The position numbers were made by a program, and so were the translations under genes. From Eumeta japonica (Eukaryota > Arthropoda > Insecta > Lepidoptera > Psychidae), in NCBI GenBank assembly GCA_005406025.1, contig BGZK01000007.1, positions 1,364,001 through 1,428,000 on the forward strand: a stretch of DNA of 64,000 nt, in the 5' to 3' direction. The notes under the pieces are model-generated. The model did no database searches, was not told where the DNA came from, and saw only the letters and a list, made by a program, of their open reading frames with translations. This document shows, piece by piece, positions 1 to 11,760 of this stretch. Position 1 is the stretch's first letter, and every line of letters begins with the position of its first letter.

Positions 1-59
1 AATATGCTCTCTTAGTATAACTCGACGTAATATAAAAACGTATCGATCGATTGGCCTAT

Positions 60-300
60 TACCAGGACTAAACCCGTTACCCTCCGATTCGGAGACGGCG
101 CCTGGACCACCGGGCCGCCGCCGCTCTCGAATGCAACGGCGGCGTGCATGCAGACATCGCGAGATGCACGCACGAGGGCTGACTTACGGTTGCGTAGTCA
201 AAAGCTTCGCATTGCACGAGAATCGTCTTATCGCGCGAAAGCGACAAGCCGGCGTCGCCCAGGCGACACGCATTCGGGCACGTCCCGAGTTGTACGATAA
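60..300. other. GC-rich CpG-dense islet
   Basis: This stretch is clearly richer in G+C and CpG than the AT-rich DNA around it, and both strands stay open only in short frames. I see no coding signature. In insect genomes such islets can be 5' exons, promoters or enhancers, or simply old repeat pieces; the sequence alone does not decide. A 16-bp AT palindrome (about 300-315) follows directly. Confidence 0.3.
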
Positions 301-539
301 ATAATAATTATTATTCGGACGCGCATCGACGTCGATGCCGCATAATTCGGAAGCGTCTCGATTACACTAAAACGTGTAATCTCGCCTACTCGGAAAAATA
401 TATATCTCGATAGAGTTTAAATTACAAGCCTCGTGTTTTACATATTGCCCGCTCGTCGCTTAAGGCTACCGGGTGCGCGGTTAACGTACACCGAATTGAT
501 ATTTGTCGTAATTAAATTCAAAGAAGATAGCTGTAACGG

Positions 540-1084
540 GTCTCGGTTATTTCACGAATGAGCAGTCTAATGGCGTCGTGCATTGATTATATATTGCTCA
601 ATGTGAGGTTTTTTTTTAGTTGTGTTAACGCTTTTTAACCTGTCTTATTAAATTAATGTTAATTAAGAATGTATCATACACCAAGACACTCGCACGCGCC
701 GTACTGGTGTCAAAGTAGGGTAATTTTGTTTCCGCCACACCTTATGCGAAATACGAATGTGTATTGAAGCCACGTGGTTTGGACTACTCCTTGCGTCGCT
801 TATGTCGTAAATCTATAATAAACAAAATATTTTTTCTGGCGTCACGTAAAAACTACTCAACGTATCGATATGGGACATTGAGCATGCGACGCGGAATCGT
901 TTGTAGATGGTTATGGGCTATTTATAATGTTATACATCTGAAACTGTGTTTGTATGGATGTTCGTTACGAGCAAACGGCTGGACGGATTGTAGTAAAATA
1001 TTGCTTATACGTAGATCATGTTTTTGACAAGGATATAGAATACCTATTGTGTGACAAAATGTATAAAAACTATTAAAAAGATAG
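540..1084. other. non-coding AT-rich DNA, nothing recognised
   Basis: Contains a T-run near 608 and a chance open frame at 764-1027 with no recognisable domain. No repeat that I can identify. Confidence 0.4.
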
Positions 1085-1345
1085 TTGGTTATCACTAACA
1101 TCAATGCCCAAAGATGGAGCAAAATCGACTCCGGCCCGGTATTGGAATTAAAAGCGACATTGGATCTAGATCCGACAGAGTAACAAGACCGTAATCGAGA
1201 TCGCGATTGGAGGGAATTTATATTATGTATACACGGGAACAAAGCCGCGAATCATAAAAAAAACACACTAATTTTAACTTTTTAAATTTTATTTATTTCC
1301 AGCTAAGCGGGTGGGTGGCGACTAGCTGTAGCATGTAACATTAAT
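1085..1345 (-). repeat. dispersed repeat with degenerate CCGATY array, copy 1
   Basis: Read on the minus strand, about 1100-1215 is a run of loosely repeated phrases such as TCTCGATTACGGTC and TCGGATCTAGATCC, a degenerate 6- or 12-nt periodic pyrimidine-rich array with recurring CGAT cores. The flank at 1225-1345 (AACAAAGCCGCG, then GCGGGTGGGTGGCGACTAGC) resembles the flank of the copy at 8.3-8.6 kb, which supports a shared family. It is non-coding. The family looks like a non-autonomous lepidopteran repeat; its class (SINE, LINE tail or Helitron) is not visible here. Confidence 0.5.
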
Positions 1346-2948
1346 AGAGAACCAGTTCGAAACAAATATCTCTTTAATGATATTTAGAAGCAGGATACTT
1401 TTCTTAATTTATGGCTTTATAAATTTTGTGATATGACTTTGATAATTAAAGACAAAAATATTATAAGTGTAACGCTATTTTTGATTTTTAATCAGGATTG
1501 CGTATCTAATAGACATCTCTGCTGCGTGATGGAATTGGAAACTATAAAAAGTATTCAAAATTAATTGAGTTCAGTAAATAAAGCTCTATTTGAATATATC
1601 AGGACATTTTGTAAAGAGACTTAGTACTCCGTTGCATCGAGAAAGACATGAACTACTTTGTTAAATTTCGATCGAAACCTATAAATACATCTTGATTACC
1701 TGTAACTACAAGAACTTTAGCTTCTCTAAATATGTCTTTATTGAATATTAAACTCTCGTGGCTCGTGGGCTTAGTAACAATAAACTTCAATTGTGACTTT
1801 GAAAACCCAAAGTTCATTCCCCAAAGTATCGGAACGCTCATATGTACATGTACCTTCCTCGAATATCGTCCAATTTTGGGACAGTTGAAAATAAATATCA
1901 AAATTACATGTCTATAAGTACTATATGTATTTTTATATCGTTCTGTATATGCTGAAAATAAAATAGTAATAAACAACGCACGATTATCGAAAAAGCACAG
2001 CTTTCTGATAAAATTCGTATCTTAAAATAAACTTCAGCAATTTTGGTATATTCTGTCGATACCAAGAATGAAATTAGGCAACGCCAATATGCATACGTAT
2101 AGGATTTAATGTTTAATTTATATTAACATTAACCTACTCCACATTTTTTTAACAAATTTAATTGACCACCAAAAAAATAATTATAACAATGGCTTTACAC
2201 CTCGCCCGCCGACGTCGGCCGCCCCCCGACGCGCCGCGTATCCGCTGAGTCATCGCTAACCTTCTCCGCGCTGCCTACATGACCGTTCTCGATTCGGGCT
2301 TGGAAATGTTAATTTTCGCCGGCGGTATGACGCTCACGCGCGCCGTACGCGCATGATTTAGGGCACGGCGACGAGGGGACGCGCAAGCGAGCGCGTTTAT
2401 AATCATATGGGAGTTCGATGTCGATAGACATGGATGCAATGAAACGTTTAGCACAGAAAAATCTTACAAATGCTTTAAAGTAGACAAAAAGGGAATAATA
2501 TGATATAATAAAAAGATTATTGTAATTCATCGTTTTGGTTGTATGCCTTCTTTTTATTTTATGTCATTCCAAGAAGAAAAAGACATAAAGTGCATATATT
2601 ACCAAAATATTTAAGTTACACTAAAAGGTACACTAGCCATCCGCAATTACAATTTGACTGATAAATTTAGGTAATTACTTTTTAACTAACTTTAAATTAC
2701 ATCAATAACAATGGTTTTAGGTTTTTAAATTAAGTTTGCTGAGAAATAAGATTTTGAAATCTGTAAGAAACAAAAGTGTAAACGATCAATTTTTTAATGG
2801 CCGATATATAAAATCCTAATAATTCTAGAGAATGAAATTAATAAAGAATTTTTGAAAATGTCACTTGTAAACGTTTGTCAAACTTTATTTTTCCAACCAC
2901 TTCAAATTATGATTTAAATTTGGGGGTGTTATGAGTAGTTAAACAAAT
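1346..2948. other. non-coding DNA with a GC-rich islet at 2195-2400
   Basis: Mostly AT-rich. The 107-codon minus frame at 1653-1976 has no domain I recognise. At 2195-2400 there is a CpG-dense islet (CCGCCGACGTCGGCCGCC and similar), the first of several such islets after the one at the left edge. Confidence 0.4.
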
Positions 2949-2993
2949 AATTGTTCACGTGTAATAAATATGGTTTATTACACGTGAACAATT
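2949..2993. repeat. perfect 20-bp hairpin with E-box arms
   Basis: Arms at 2949-2968 and 2974-2993 are exact reverse complements around a 5-nt loop (TATGG). Each arm carries the palindrome CACGTG, the canonical E-box. The flanks do not extend the stem. Perfect short inverted repeats of this kind may be MITE relics or replication-slippage products; an E-box pair for bHLH factors is only a possibility. Confidence 0.75.
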
Positions 2994-3079
2994 TATCACC
3001 GTCGGTCGTAATACTATTAAACCATCATTTATCCAATTTATTCTGTGAAACGTCAAACATCTATCACAGTCTGGAATCG

Positions 3080-3233
3080 CTAATTGTTCGACGCTCACGC
3101 CTGCGCGCCGCCTCGTGATAGCGGCCTTACTGCACGTCGGCGGCGCCGCGGCGTGACGGAATCGCAACAGTCGCTCGCCTTACGCTCGTGGGAGCTCCGC
3201 GCCAAATTTAGTTACACTTTTGCTTTCGTTGCA
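3080..3233. other. GC-rich islet followed by a splice-acceptor-like site
   Basis: A CpG-rich stretch (3090-3205) is followed by a T-rich run ending in TTTCGTTGCAG at 3233, a reasonable 3' splice-site match. No open frame of note follows it, so a real exon is not supported. Confidence 0.2.
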
Positions 3234-4117
3234 GGTGTTAAAATTGCTTTTAGGAACTTGCGATAATTGCGAACTTTTGCAACTTCCGGACGGCAAACGA
3301 GCATTTACAGTGCTAAAAGTCTTAATCGGCAATCTAATCAATTATATCGACTAAATGTGGCTAGTTTAATGTAAACCAATTTGTTCACTTATTTAATTCC
3401 AATTTATAGAAATACGTAATTTAATACAGCGTTCGATTAAACGAATGCCCAGTCCAATTACAATTCGAACGACAAAATGATGAAATGAGCAGTTATATAC
3501 ATCCTGCATACTGTGTAAATAGGCAACTATGAAAAAATTAAGTTTTCTGTATTAATTAAGAAATATTTGTGACCAATTTTTAACAATTATTACACGCTAG
3601 AAACATAGTAATGTAAAAAGTTGAATGTTTAATACCTAATCTATTGGTATATTGTTATTATTTTTTGAATAGTAAGTAGCACATTTTTTTTTATTTCCAT
3701 GAAAAATTAGTACATATTAATAAATTGTACTATTTATTTATTACAAAATTTAAATTATCCTAATAAGGACTATTTAAATTATGAAATCCAAAAACATGAA
3801 AACTTACAAACCATTTCCAAACAGATTTCAGTTTGCTTTAAAAGCACGTTATTTAGTGTTTATTTCAATTTTAAAATTATCTATCTTAACCTTCAGCATA
3901 TACACAATAATACGTATATTATTATATAGTTTTTCACATCATTAAGATGTTTATTGCACGAAAATATTTACTAGTCTCATGAATGCAGACAAAATAAACA
4001 GACCGGTCCGAATTCACTGACTTTTTAGTTAGCAAATCCGAAAAAATCTGATAACAAGAATTTGAAGGCCAAACATTCACTAGAAGTTTTGTTGAAAAAT
4101 GTAACTTCGTATCTCAT
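3234..4117. other. very AT-rich non-coding DNA
   Basis: No open frame, repeat or RNA gene recognised. Composition is close to pure A/T from 3590 to 3930. Confidence 0.4.
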
Positions 4118-4245
4118 GGAATAATTCATACGAATATTATGAATGCGAAAGTGTGTCTGTTTGTGTCTCTATCTTACTTTTTCACGTCTAAACCTCTGTA
4201 CCGATTTTGGTGAAATTCAAAAAACTAATACATCTCATTGTCACG
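4118..4245 (+). repeat. fragment of a lepidopteran dispersed repeat
   Basis: The order ATGAATGCGAAAGTGTGTCTG, T-rich run, TTCACGTCTAAACC, then ACCGATTTTGGTGAAATTC is a phrase I associate with lepidopteran interspersed repeats (the part asking for an aligned target around ACCGATTTTGGTGAAAT is highly recurrent). Only about 130 bp are recognisable. Class not determined. Confidence 0.45.
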
Positions 4246-4319
4246 TAAAATATTTGTATGTATGACTCCTTACAACTAGAACATTTAAGTCGTTAATTTT
4301 AATTTATTTAGTCGGTCGT

Positions 4320-4425
4320 TGTGCGTTATGCTTTGAGAAGGAGCAGTGTTAGAGTGAGAAGGTACGATTGAGGGGGAGTGGGGGAGAGGAGGGTATGGGG
4401 TGAGAGGGTAAGGTAGATTGTAAAC
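4320..4425 (+). other. purine/G-rich tract with G-quadruplex motif
   Basis: G-runs at 4372-4376, 4380-4384, 4391-4393 and 4397-4400 are separated by loops of 3, 6 and 3 nt, which meets the usual G3+N1-7 quadruplex rule on the plus strand. The whole tract is purine-biased. Stretches on either side (4246-4320, 4425-4720) show nothing else recognisable. Confidence 0.55.
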
Positions 4426-4724
4426 GAATGTAAATGAGAGTGCCAGCAATCCGATTGTAACTATGTGATTAATAATAACGTTTAAATCATGACGAAGTCC
4501 TAGATTACGAACGATACTGTTTTTATACTGCGTCTTTTGTCAATACTATATCGTATTATTATGATATCGTTAATGTGACAATACTTTGTGACGTTGTTTG
4601 GTTGTTTGTAAATCAATTTCGCTTAAACTGCTAGATGTAATTAGATGAAATTAAGCACACACGTAGAATGTCTTATATGTGATATTTTATACCCCCCTCA
4701 TTAATGCCCTCGTGTTCAGTAGTG

Positions 4725-4920
4725 CACAAAAACAGGAATGGATAGCTCAATAGAAAAAGCATGAAATGCAGTATCATAATAGAGACCAAGGTCGAATCGC
4801 AACTAACTTTGAAATTGGAACTTAAATAGAGAGCAGGATCGGACCGGTATCGACTATAGCAAGATTGCTCGATAGAGAGAATGAGGAAAGAATTGTATGT
4901 CGACCCGGGCGGAGTCACGG
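4725..4920 (-). repeat. dispersed CCGATY-array repeat, copy 2
   Basis: On the minus strand the segment reads as pyrimidine-rich phrases around CGAT and CGGT cores (for example TCGATACCGGTCCGATCC), as in the other copies. The right edge reads GGGCGGAGTCACGG, close to the GGCGGAGTCGCG expected from the reverse complement of the CGCGACTCCGCCCG terminus seen at 24.67 kb. An 83-codon minus frame runs through it and is not a gene. Confidence 0.5.
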
Positions 4921-4989
4921 ACAAAAACTAGTGTTTACCAAATCAAGGAAATAAATATTATTTCGTAGGTTACACTTTCATTTCTCGTT

Positions 4990-5760
4990 TGTTTACTACC
5001 ATAATTGTTATCGTCGACCGATGTACATATACGTCTCGAATTATGTCGGGCGCCCGGATACGATCACTAAAAATAGAAACGATACATCATATTTATATTT
5101 TCCATTACCCATAACCATCCACCGTAATATACAGCGACAACGTTCAATCAAAGCGTTCGACTGCGATAATCTCGCGACGGCGCGGGTACGTATTAAAATC
5201 GATATTTGCCCACCGAGACCGCTCCGGGCTCCGCGGACGTCGCTGAGACTCTCACTAAATTACAACCTGCACGGGAATGGGAGTACTGGGCGAGCAAAAA
5301 ATTAATGGCGCCGCAAAAGAAACGAGAACTCAGAAAATGACCGGCCGTCTGCGGCGGCCCGAGCCGATGCAGCGGCCGCGGGTGCGCGGCGGCGATCGGT
5401 CGTTAGAGCCCGTCGACCCGACGATGCGTTTTCGACTCTATTCCGTGAGCGGTACGGACCTCGAGATGTTATCTACTCGATGATAGATCTGAAATTTTCG
5501 TACCTGACCAGCCGGCGTGTCTGCGGTCAGCTTCATGTGAACCGGCCGTCAAATGAATACGGCTACGAAGTGAGTAACGCAGAAAGAATTGATTTGTCGG
5601 TCGTTTCATTTTTTTTTTTGGTTCTTTATGTAAAAGGTGGTTATTGCATTTTCCGAGAACGCGTAGGTTAGTGTCGGCGCCTGCGTGAATCACGCCGTCG
5701 GACGTTGCGTCTGCGCGAGTGACAAATTTGAGGTGTGGCGCGCACGCGATAATTAACGAG
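4990..5760. other. non-coding DNA with GC-rich islets at 5180-5460 and 5660-5760
   Basis: Two CpG-dense islets, including GGCCCGAGCCGATGCAGCGG near 5357. Overlapping open frames on both strands (5277-5483 plus, 5469-5930 minus, 153 codons) arise because GC-rich DNA has few stop codons; neither has a domain I recognise. Confidence 0.35.
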
Positions 5761-7043
5761 GGAAGTTTATCGATCGCCTTATTAAAATGAACATCGATGT
5801 TCATAGATGCGCCGGTTTTGTATAAATCTGCATCAAAAGCGATTCTTTTTTTTGCGATTGGCGTTTTTAACCCTGCGGCGACGGCGTTAATCGACGGTAA
5901 AACGGGGATTAGGTGCAATTTACAAATCATTTTTCACCAATGATAAAACTGGAATATAAAATTAAATCAATTTTCTATATGAAAGGAAAACGTGATTGAA
6001 AAGTATAAAATTGTATATATTTTTAGCTATTGAGGTGTTGGCACAATTTTAAAGTACAAGTGGACATTTTCTGAGGGCTTTCTAATATGCATGCCTACAA
6101 CTAGCCTAGGACATGGCATTTGGGCCCAGACTAGTATCATTGAGAGACAAACAACAGTATTAGTTTTTTTGTTTTATCGATATCAAATAAGAAGATTGTC
6201 TAAAATAACGTAGAGAAATATTAAAAATAATACTAAGTATTTTAACTTCATCATCTATTTCAGTTTCACCGTCACACACTGAAATAAATCACTTCACTTT
6301 ATGGCAGTGAAATTAATTTCAAATAATGTCAGAAGATTTATATCATTTCTTTATTTACACAAGAAAGCGCGAGTATATTGCTAACCTATACTTAACTAAA
6401 TGTGTTACTAAAATAATACGTACAAAGCGCTCCCCGTTCGCCGAAACCATTACGGTCGTGTAACTCGAACAGATTTAAGTCTAGCCGTGCAATTTAGTCG
6501 CGCGATTGTCTAAAGCGACTCCATCAGATCTCAGCTCTCCGCCCCGAGCCGCGTATACAGCTCTTTAGATAGATACGCCTTGGACTCGTTCGATGAATCG
6601 TCCGTCGAGACTTTCTCCTTCGACTCCACCTGCTCGCTGTGGGCGTTATTGTAAGAGTTATTCTCTTCGGTTGTACTCGCTTTTGTCAATCAATATCGTA
6701 TATCAATACTCGTCCCTAGTTAAGGACTTAAGTGATATTCCTTCGCTTACTATTTCGGCCTTGGTTTTCTTTTTTCTTTCTTTTTATATTTTTTATAATT
6801 CGTTGGCCTTTTTGAAATCATTCGTGATCGATTCGAAAAATCTTTAAATAAATCAAGGTGTATCCAAAAGTCGGTTTTTATTCAAATTATTTTACAGGTT
6901 ATGTATATAAGCATATAATGCAACTAGTCTAGAATAATCGAGCTTTTAAAGCTTACAATGATACAAATAGTTAATATCGTCTGAACGTTACAAGCAACGA
7001 AGTCGCTATTTAAAATTGCATTTATAAATTAGATTCATACACT
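5761..7043. other. non-coding DNA, nothing recognised
   Basis: Small open frames only (such as 6593-6847, T-rich, hydrophobic by composition). The patch 6420-6560 is moderately GC-rich. Confidence 0.35.
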
Positions 7044-7303
7044 AGCGGTGTGCTTCAAACTCGCATTTGCAATAGTTAACTGCTAATTGTTAAAGTTAAA
7101 AACTAAACACGTCAAAATAACGCTAATCTTAGAGATGTTAAGCATTTGTGACATTAATTTAATATCACAAATATCAATGTTTTTAAAACTAATTTAGTTA
7201 CGTGCCAATTGTGAAGTTATAATAACGTAATTTCACGTGATTAGTTTTTAACTTTAACAGTTAACAATTAATTATTTCAAATGAGACTTTGAAGCACACC
7301 GCT
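7044..7303. mobile_element. MITE with ~70-bp terminal inverted repeats
   Basis: The left end (AGCGGTGTGCTTCAAA) and right end (TTTGAAGCACACCGCT) are inverted copies, and the match continues imperfectly for about 70 bp through AACTTTAACAGTTAAC. The interior is short and non-coding. A second, more diverged copy of the same terminal sequence lies at about 50.39-50.54 kb. No clean target-site duplication is visible, so the superfamily is open. Confidence 0.75.
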
Positions 7304-7372
7304 GCATCTCTTCTGTTTAAGCGCATACAACATAATAGCATACAATACTAGCATTTACTTCTTATAAGTTTT

Positions 7373-7745
7373 TCAATAATCTTTATGTAAATAATTATTT
7401 TCTAAATTTTTTTTTATTAATTGTTATTATAAAATAAAAATATGCATTTTTTTAGATTGTCACAAGCCATTTCATTTGATATGTCACACAGTACAGTTAG
7501 CAAAATCTCTTTTTGACTTTCCTAATTTGCCCCCAAATTGACCTTCGAATTCAATACTCATATATTTTCTCTACACGTCTGTGTTAGGGTCACAGAAATT
7601 TACACGTGAACCAGTACTTTTTGACCTAATCGGGCCAGTGGATACGGAGCAAATCGGCTGTGACAGACGGACGGACAGACGGACATACGAGTAATCCTAT
7701 AAAGTTTCCTTTTTTTTTGTCATTCGGATGTACGCAACTCTAATA
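7373..7745 (+). repeat. left arm of a large inverted repeat
   Basis: This 373-bp arm pairs with 9260-9632. By eye the arms differ at roughly twenty positions plus small indels, so they are clearly homologous. The arm holds a CGGACGGACAGACGGACATA block, a T-run and the phrase ATCGGGCCAGTGGATACGG. The block resembles the GTCTGTCxGTC phrase that is frequent in lepidopteran repeats, and a third, shorter copy lies at 12301-12420. It is either one arm of a long-TIR element or one of two opposed insertions of the same repeat. Confidence 0.85.
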
Positions 7746-9259
7746 ATACAAAATTCAAAAAGTGTGAACAACACACGAAGCTTTTTTCACTCGCAGCTCG
7801 AAAAAGTTGTTTTCAGAAGAACTAGTACGCGTCGCGCCGGGCGGCTGGTGTTTGTTCAGCTGCGCGCGCGTCTCTCCGGTGAGATTTCTCGTATTCCAAA
7901 TCAACTGCTGTTTAATCAAGACGTCAACCTGAGGCGTATCTGGACCCTCATTAGTAATCTGTTTGCTTTTGGCCAACACGACTCATGAATTTCTGGGTAT
8001 GACTAGTTCTAAAAATGGACCTTTTGTTGTCGATCACGAAGTTTTCAATTTCCACACGGATATTGACGGATAATTATTTTTTTAAATTTACTCCTTAAAA
8101 ATCGATTTTCATATATAATCCACGGTATACAGATAGGGTACGAAATGGAGTGTTAACAAAAAGTGAAATTGAACAGAATGTAATCAAATTTTACGTATAG
8201 GTAGATTGTTTTCTCGAATAATATATAAGATTAATATAATAAGACTATATTATCCTTTTTACGAAGAATTCTATAATTAAGAGTAGAAATGCTAATAATA
8301 TATTATCCATGGTCAAGGAAGAACCCGGATTGGCATCAAGACCGCTTTTGGAATAGCGAGATCGGGATAGCACCTATCAGTGCAACCAAAACTGTCATCC
8401 ATAATAGGACCCCGACCGAGATCAGCGTCGACAGCGACATCGGCCGATGTTAAAAATGAAGGAATTCATTTCGTGCACATGCGAGCGAAGCCGCGTTCAT
8501 ATTTGAATCATAATAAATTAACAATTGCTGCTAAATTTTAATCTACTGCCAGCAAAGTGGCCGGGTAACTGTTAGTCCGTCAAACATAAATTTTGAAAAG
8601 TATAACAAAAGGACATATAATGTTGTTTCATTTTATGAGCTAATTTTAAAACTGAGAGGTTTCGAATGCGTACGTCGATATTCTAAACATTAAAACTATT
8701 CTAAAAAAATACAACAATTGGCCGTTATTATTTTTGAAAACAATGCTTACATGGAATTTCAAATACAGACGGAAAATATTATTTATAGATACCCTTGTTA
8801 AGCAGTTACTATAAATATGCATATTATAAATTTTAAGTTGAATAAATTAGGTTTTTTTAAAAAAACTGAATTTCCACGATTATTCGATCGAAATGTATTG
8901 TAATAATAACATGTTATCACATATGATTTTTTATTAAAATAGTTTGTTAAATTCCTTTGAAGAATATATTACCCATCGACGTATGTTGTGAAAAGTGTAC
9001 GAATCTATGCGTATGCGTACGTACATACATTCTTCTTACGTTCTTATTGCGTCAGGTTACAATCATCCCATTAGCGTTCTCTCCGAGGCACAGGGGAAAT
9101 GCTTATAAGTACGCCGGTGCTAAGGAACGAAGCCGGGTGTCCTCTGGTTTCAAGACGCTTTCAGGCAGAGAGTTAGCTCTTCTTATTTTCCAAAATTTAA
9201 TTTATAAGTCTAACAATTAGCTGTGTCAGCTTTCTGGAAGCAATATTTTATGGAAACAG
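7746..9259. other. 1.5-kb interior between the inverted arms
   Basis: Contains a GC-rich patch at 7800-7880, the array-repeat copy at 8310-8590, and otherwise AT-rich non-coding sequence. I find no transposase-like frame; the open frames at 7728-7988 and 8957-9220 are short and unrecognised. If the arms are TIRs, the element is non-autonomous or has lost its gene. Confidence 0.5.
8310..8590 (-). repeat. dispersed CCGATY-array repeat, copy 3
   Basis: On the minus strand this reads GTCGCTGTCGACGCTGATCT, then CGGTCGGGGTCC, then ATCCCGATCTCGCTATTCC, a degenerate array like the others. The flank at 8475-8590 (GCGAGCGAAGCCGCG, later AAAGTGGCCGGGTAACTGTTAG) parallels the flank of copy 1, so the two share more than the array itself. 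Confidence 0.5.
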
Positions 9260-9632
9260 TATTAGAGTTGCGTACATCCGAATGACAAAAAAAAAAGGAA
9301 GCCTTATAAGATTACTCGTATGTCCGTCTGTCCGTCCGTCTGTCACAGCCGATTTGCTCCGTATCCACTGGCCCGATTAGGTCAAAAAGTACTGGTCCTC
9401 GTGTAAATTTCTGTGACCCTAACACAGACGTGTAGAGAAAATATATGAGTATTGAATTCGAAGGCCAATTTGCGGGCAAATTAAGAAAATCAAAAAGAAA
9501 TTTTGCTAACTGTACTGTGTGACATATTAAATGAAATGGCTTGTTGTGACATTCTAAAAATGTATATTTTTATTTTATAATAACAATTTATAAAAAAAAT
9601 TAGAAAATAATTATTTACATAAAGATTATTGA
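9260..9632 (-). repeat. right arm of the large inverted repeat
   Basis: This is the reverse complement of 7373-7745, starting ATTAGAGTTGCGTACATCCG and ending AAAGATTATTGA. Homology stops abruptly at the same element position on both arms. The outer flanks (AAGTTT before 7373, TTTATT after 9632) do not give a convincing target-site duplication. Confidence 0.85.
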
Positions 9633-10679
9633 TTTATTAATGAAATGTAGAATTCACATACGGACACTCGATCGGTGTTCAATTTGAATAGGGATTCGCA
9701 AATTTTATATGGCACGAGTGTGTATGTGTATATTTTTTAGTCGGATGTTTCACAAAAAACCAAATACCGAAAACGTCGTTAAGTCACACGAATGTATTAG
9801 GACAGCGCGGTAAAACGTCACGTGAATCAAAATTACGGTCCTCGCACAAATCATTCGCATTCAAACATTTTGACGACTGTACGACTTAGGATCTTCTGTC
9901 AATAGGTGGCGTTCAAAATATTAACCTTAAAAAATTGTGGAGTTAGTTTTTTATTCATTTTCGAGTTGCCAATGCGAGTAATAAATTAGTTTAAATAATT
10001 TTGTAATCTGAAAAAGATATTTATTTCGATACCACGCCATATTATTTGTAACTAAAAATATTATAAAAAAGCTTTTTAAATTCGTCCAAATTAAACCGTC
10101 GTACATAACTAAATTTTTATATTGAAAAATCGTATAATTTATTTTTCTCTATTAATAATAAAATACACGTTTTTTGTAATAGCTCTTTATTTCTACCTTC
10201 CTATAGAGTTATTTCGATAAATGTACTTGCATTCGTGTGTGTAAATATTAAAGATGGAATCGCAAGGGTCTTACGTCTGTTTCATGGGATAGGTTGGTAC
10301 GACATGGTCTACGCCGCCGCCTGCGCCACGGGGCCCACGCTCTTAACGCCCACGTGTCAAATAGAAAATTGGATGTTTTTACAGCCGATTGAAGATAAGG
10401 ATCTACTACAAAATACGCATATTGAATATTAATTGAAATTAATACTGTATATTTTTTAAATTATTTATGGGAAATTATAATAATGTCATAAAATATACGA
10501 ATAATTATATTTCAGAATAAAATCTTATTTATCAGTTTCGTAATTATTAATTATGGAAAACAGTTCCTGTATTTTTTTTATTTTATATATGCTTATGAAC
10601 ATATTAGTTAGTGGATTAATTATAATCCTAATAACCTAATTTCTGAAGCACAGAGCGAGAGTTAAATTTAAGTTAAGAA
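9633..10679. other. AT-rich non-coding DNA, nothing recognised
   Basis: One 65-codon plus frame at 10235-10432 crosses a small GC patch (10300-10350, GCCGCCGCCTGCGCCACG). No repeat or RNA gene recognised. Confidence 0.35.
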
Positions 10680-10775
10680 CTCGTTAGGCGATTCGTCCCT
10701 GGTCAGGATCCAACCGGCACCTTACGGTTTAAAAGGTATATTCTTAACCACCGAGACACCGATCACTTATAAAGA
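10680..10775 (-). repeat. tRNA-like head of a SINE remnant
   Basis: Minus strand: an A-box-like TCTCGGTGGTTAAGA (about 10742-10757) and a B-box-like GGTTGGATCCT (about 10705-10716) sit in the order and roughly the spacing of an internal Pol III promoter. The tRNA fold is not intact, so this is not a working tRNA. tRNA-derived SINEs are common in Lepidoptera. Confidence 0.35.
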
Positions 10776-11265
10776 CACTTGATAAATGTGTTAAATTAGT
10801 GATCTCACTGAGGTTCTCGGGACAAAAAGTTGAACCATCTCATCATTGTCTTTTTTCGTGGATATCATTTGAGGCGACTAAGAAACTGCCGGCACATCAT
10901 CGACGATTCATGACGGGATAAACATTAAAGCGGTCAGACGACAATCGGGACCACCAACATCACGATATAAATGTACAGTAAGGGCAAACGATCATGTGAA
11001 CTATTAGAGAGTTGATGGTCACCGGCGCCAATGCACATTCACAACCTCAGGGGAGTTACTAGTGCGCTGTCCGCGTTTTAGGAAGAAATAGGATATCTGA
11101 TGGAAGGGGGAGTGGGCCTAATGTTAGTGGTATTTGCCAATTACCCGACGTTGGGAGACATCGACTTAACGGAAAACACCATAAAATGTGGATCACCACT
11201 TTGAGGTTAGCAGAGGAGTTTGATCAGGAGTAAACCCGTTAGACTGTGGACAGCATAGAAAAGAC
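10776..11265. repeat. probable old interspersed repeat
   Basis: The segment around 11020-11160 contains the phrases GATGGTCACCGGCGCC, CACATTCACAACCTCAGG and GTGCGCTGTCCGCGTTTTAGG, a succession I associate with abundant lepidopteran repeats of the GGTCACCG..GCCGGC type. It is degraded and non-coding. Boundaries are approximate. Confidence 0.35.
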
Positions 11266-11479
11266 CGAAAATGGATACGGTAATTGCGTCACTGAAGCGA
11301 CGGACGTGCAGGATGTATTTTACGAAATCGCGAACTAAACGGTTAACTTTCATTCACTGCTTCTTTATTAAGATAAAAGCCATAAAACTGTCTATAAATA
11401 ATTTACACTCTCCTACCTTCACAGTTTTTATTTACACAATAACCGAGTTCGTGTACAACTCGCGCCTTATTTGTAACTT

Positions 11480-11760
11480 GTAAATTGTTCGACTGCACAC
11501 GGCTACCGCGCGCGGCGGCACGGGCGGTATCGAGAGCTGGTCGTGGGCGGCGGAAGCGGCAGCGGGCAGAGCCATCTCGCGTTTGTTATTATAATTACGG
11601 CCCGTCCGCGTGTCTTTGTCCGCTTTGTGTCTTAGCGCGGCGCTTTCCGACGAATAAACAACCACCTACCCATCTATTAGTTTGGGATGAGACGACGCTA
11701 ATTCGGCGACAAATCAGTACCGAAATCACTCGGCTCTCCGCTGCTGTGATCGCACGGTAA
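11480..11760. other. GC-rich CpG-dense islet
   Basis: Includes GCGCGCGGCGGCACGGGCGG near 11510. Overlapping open frames on both strands (11485-11760 plus, 11432-11665 and 11595-11828 minus) reflect composition. Could be a regulatory islet or untranslated exon; no splice signal stands out. Confidence 0.3.

Noticed and set aside
1653..1976. 107-codon minus frame
   Set aside because: Some protein-like segments, but I recognise no family and nothing else supports a gene.
5469..5930. 153-codon minus-strand frame
   Set aside because: Spans GC-rich islets where stops are rare; overlaps other open frames; no recognisable domain.
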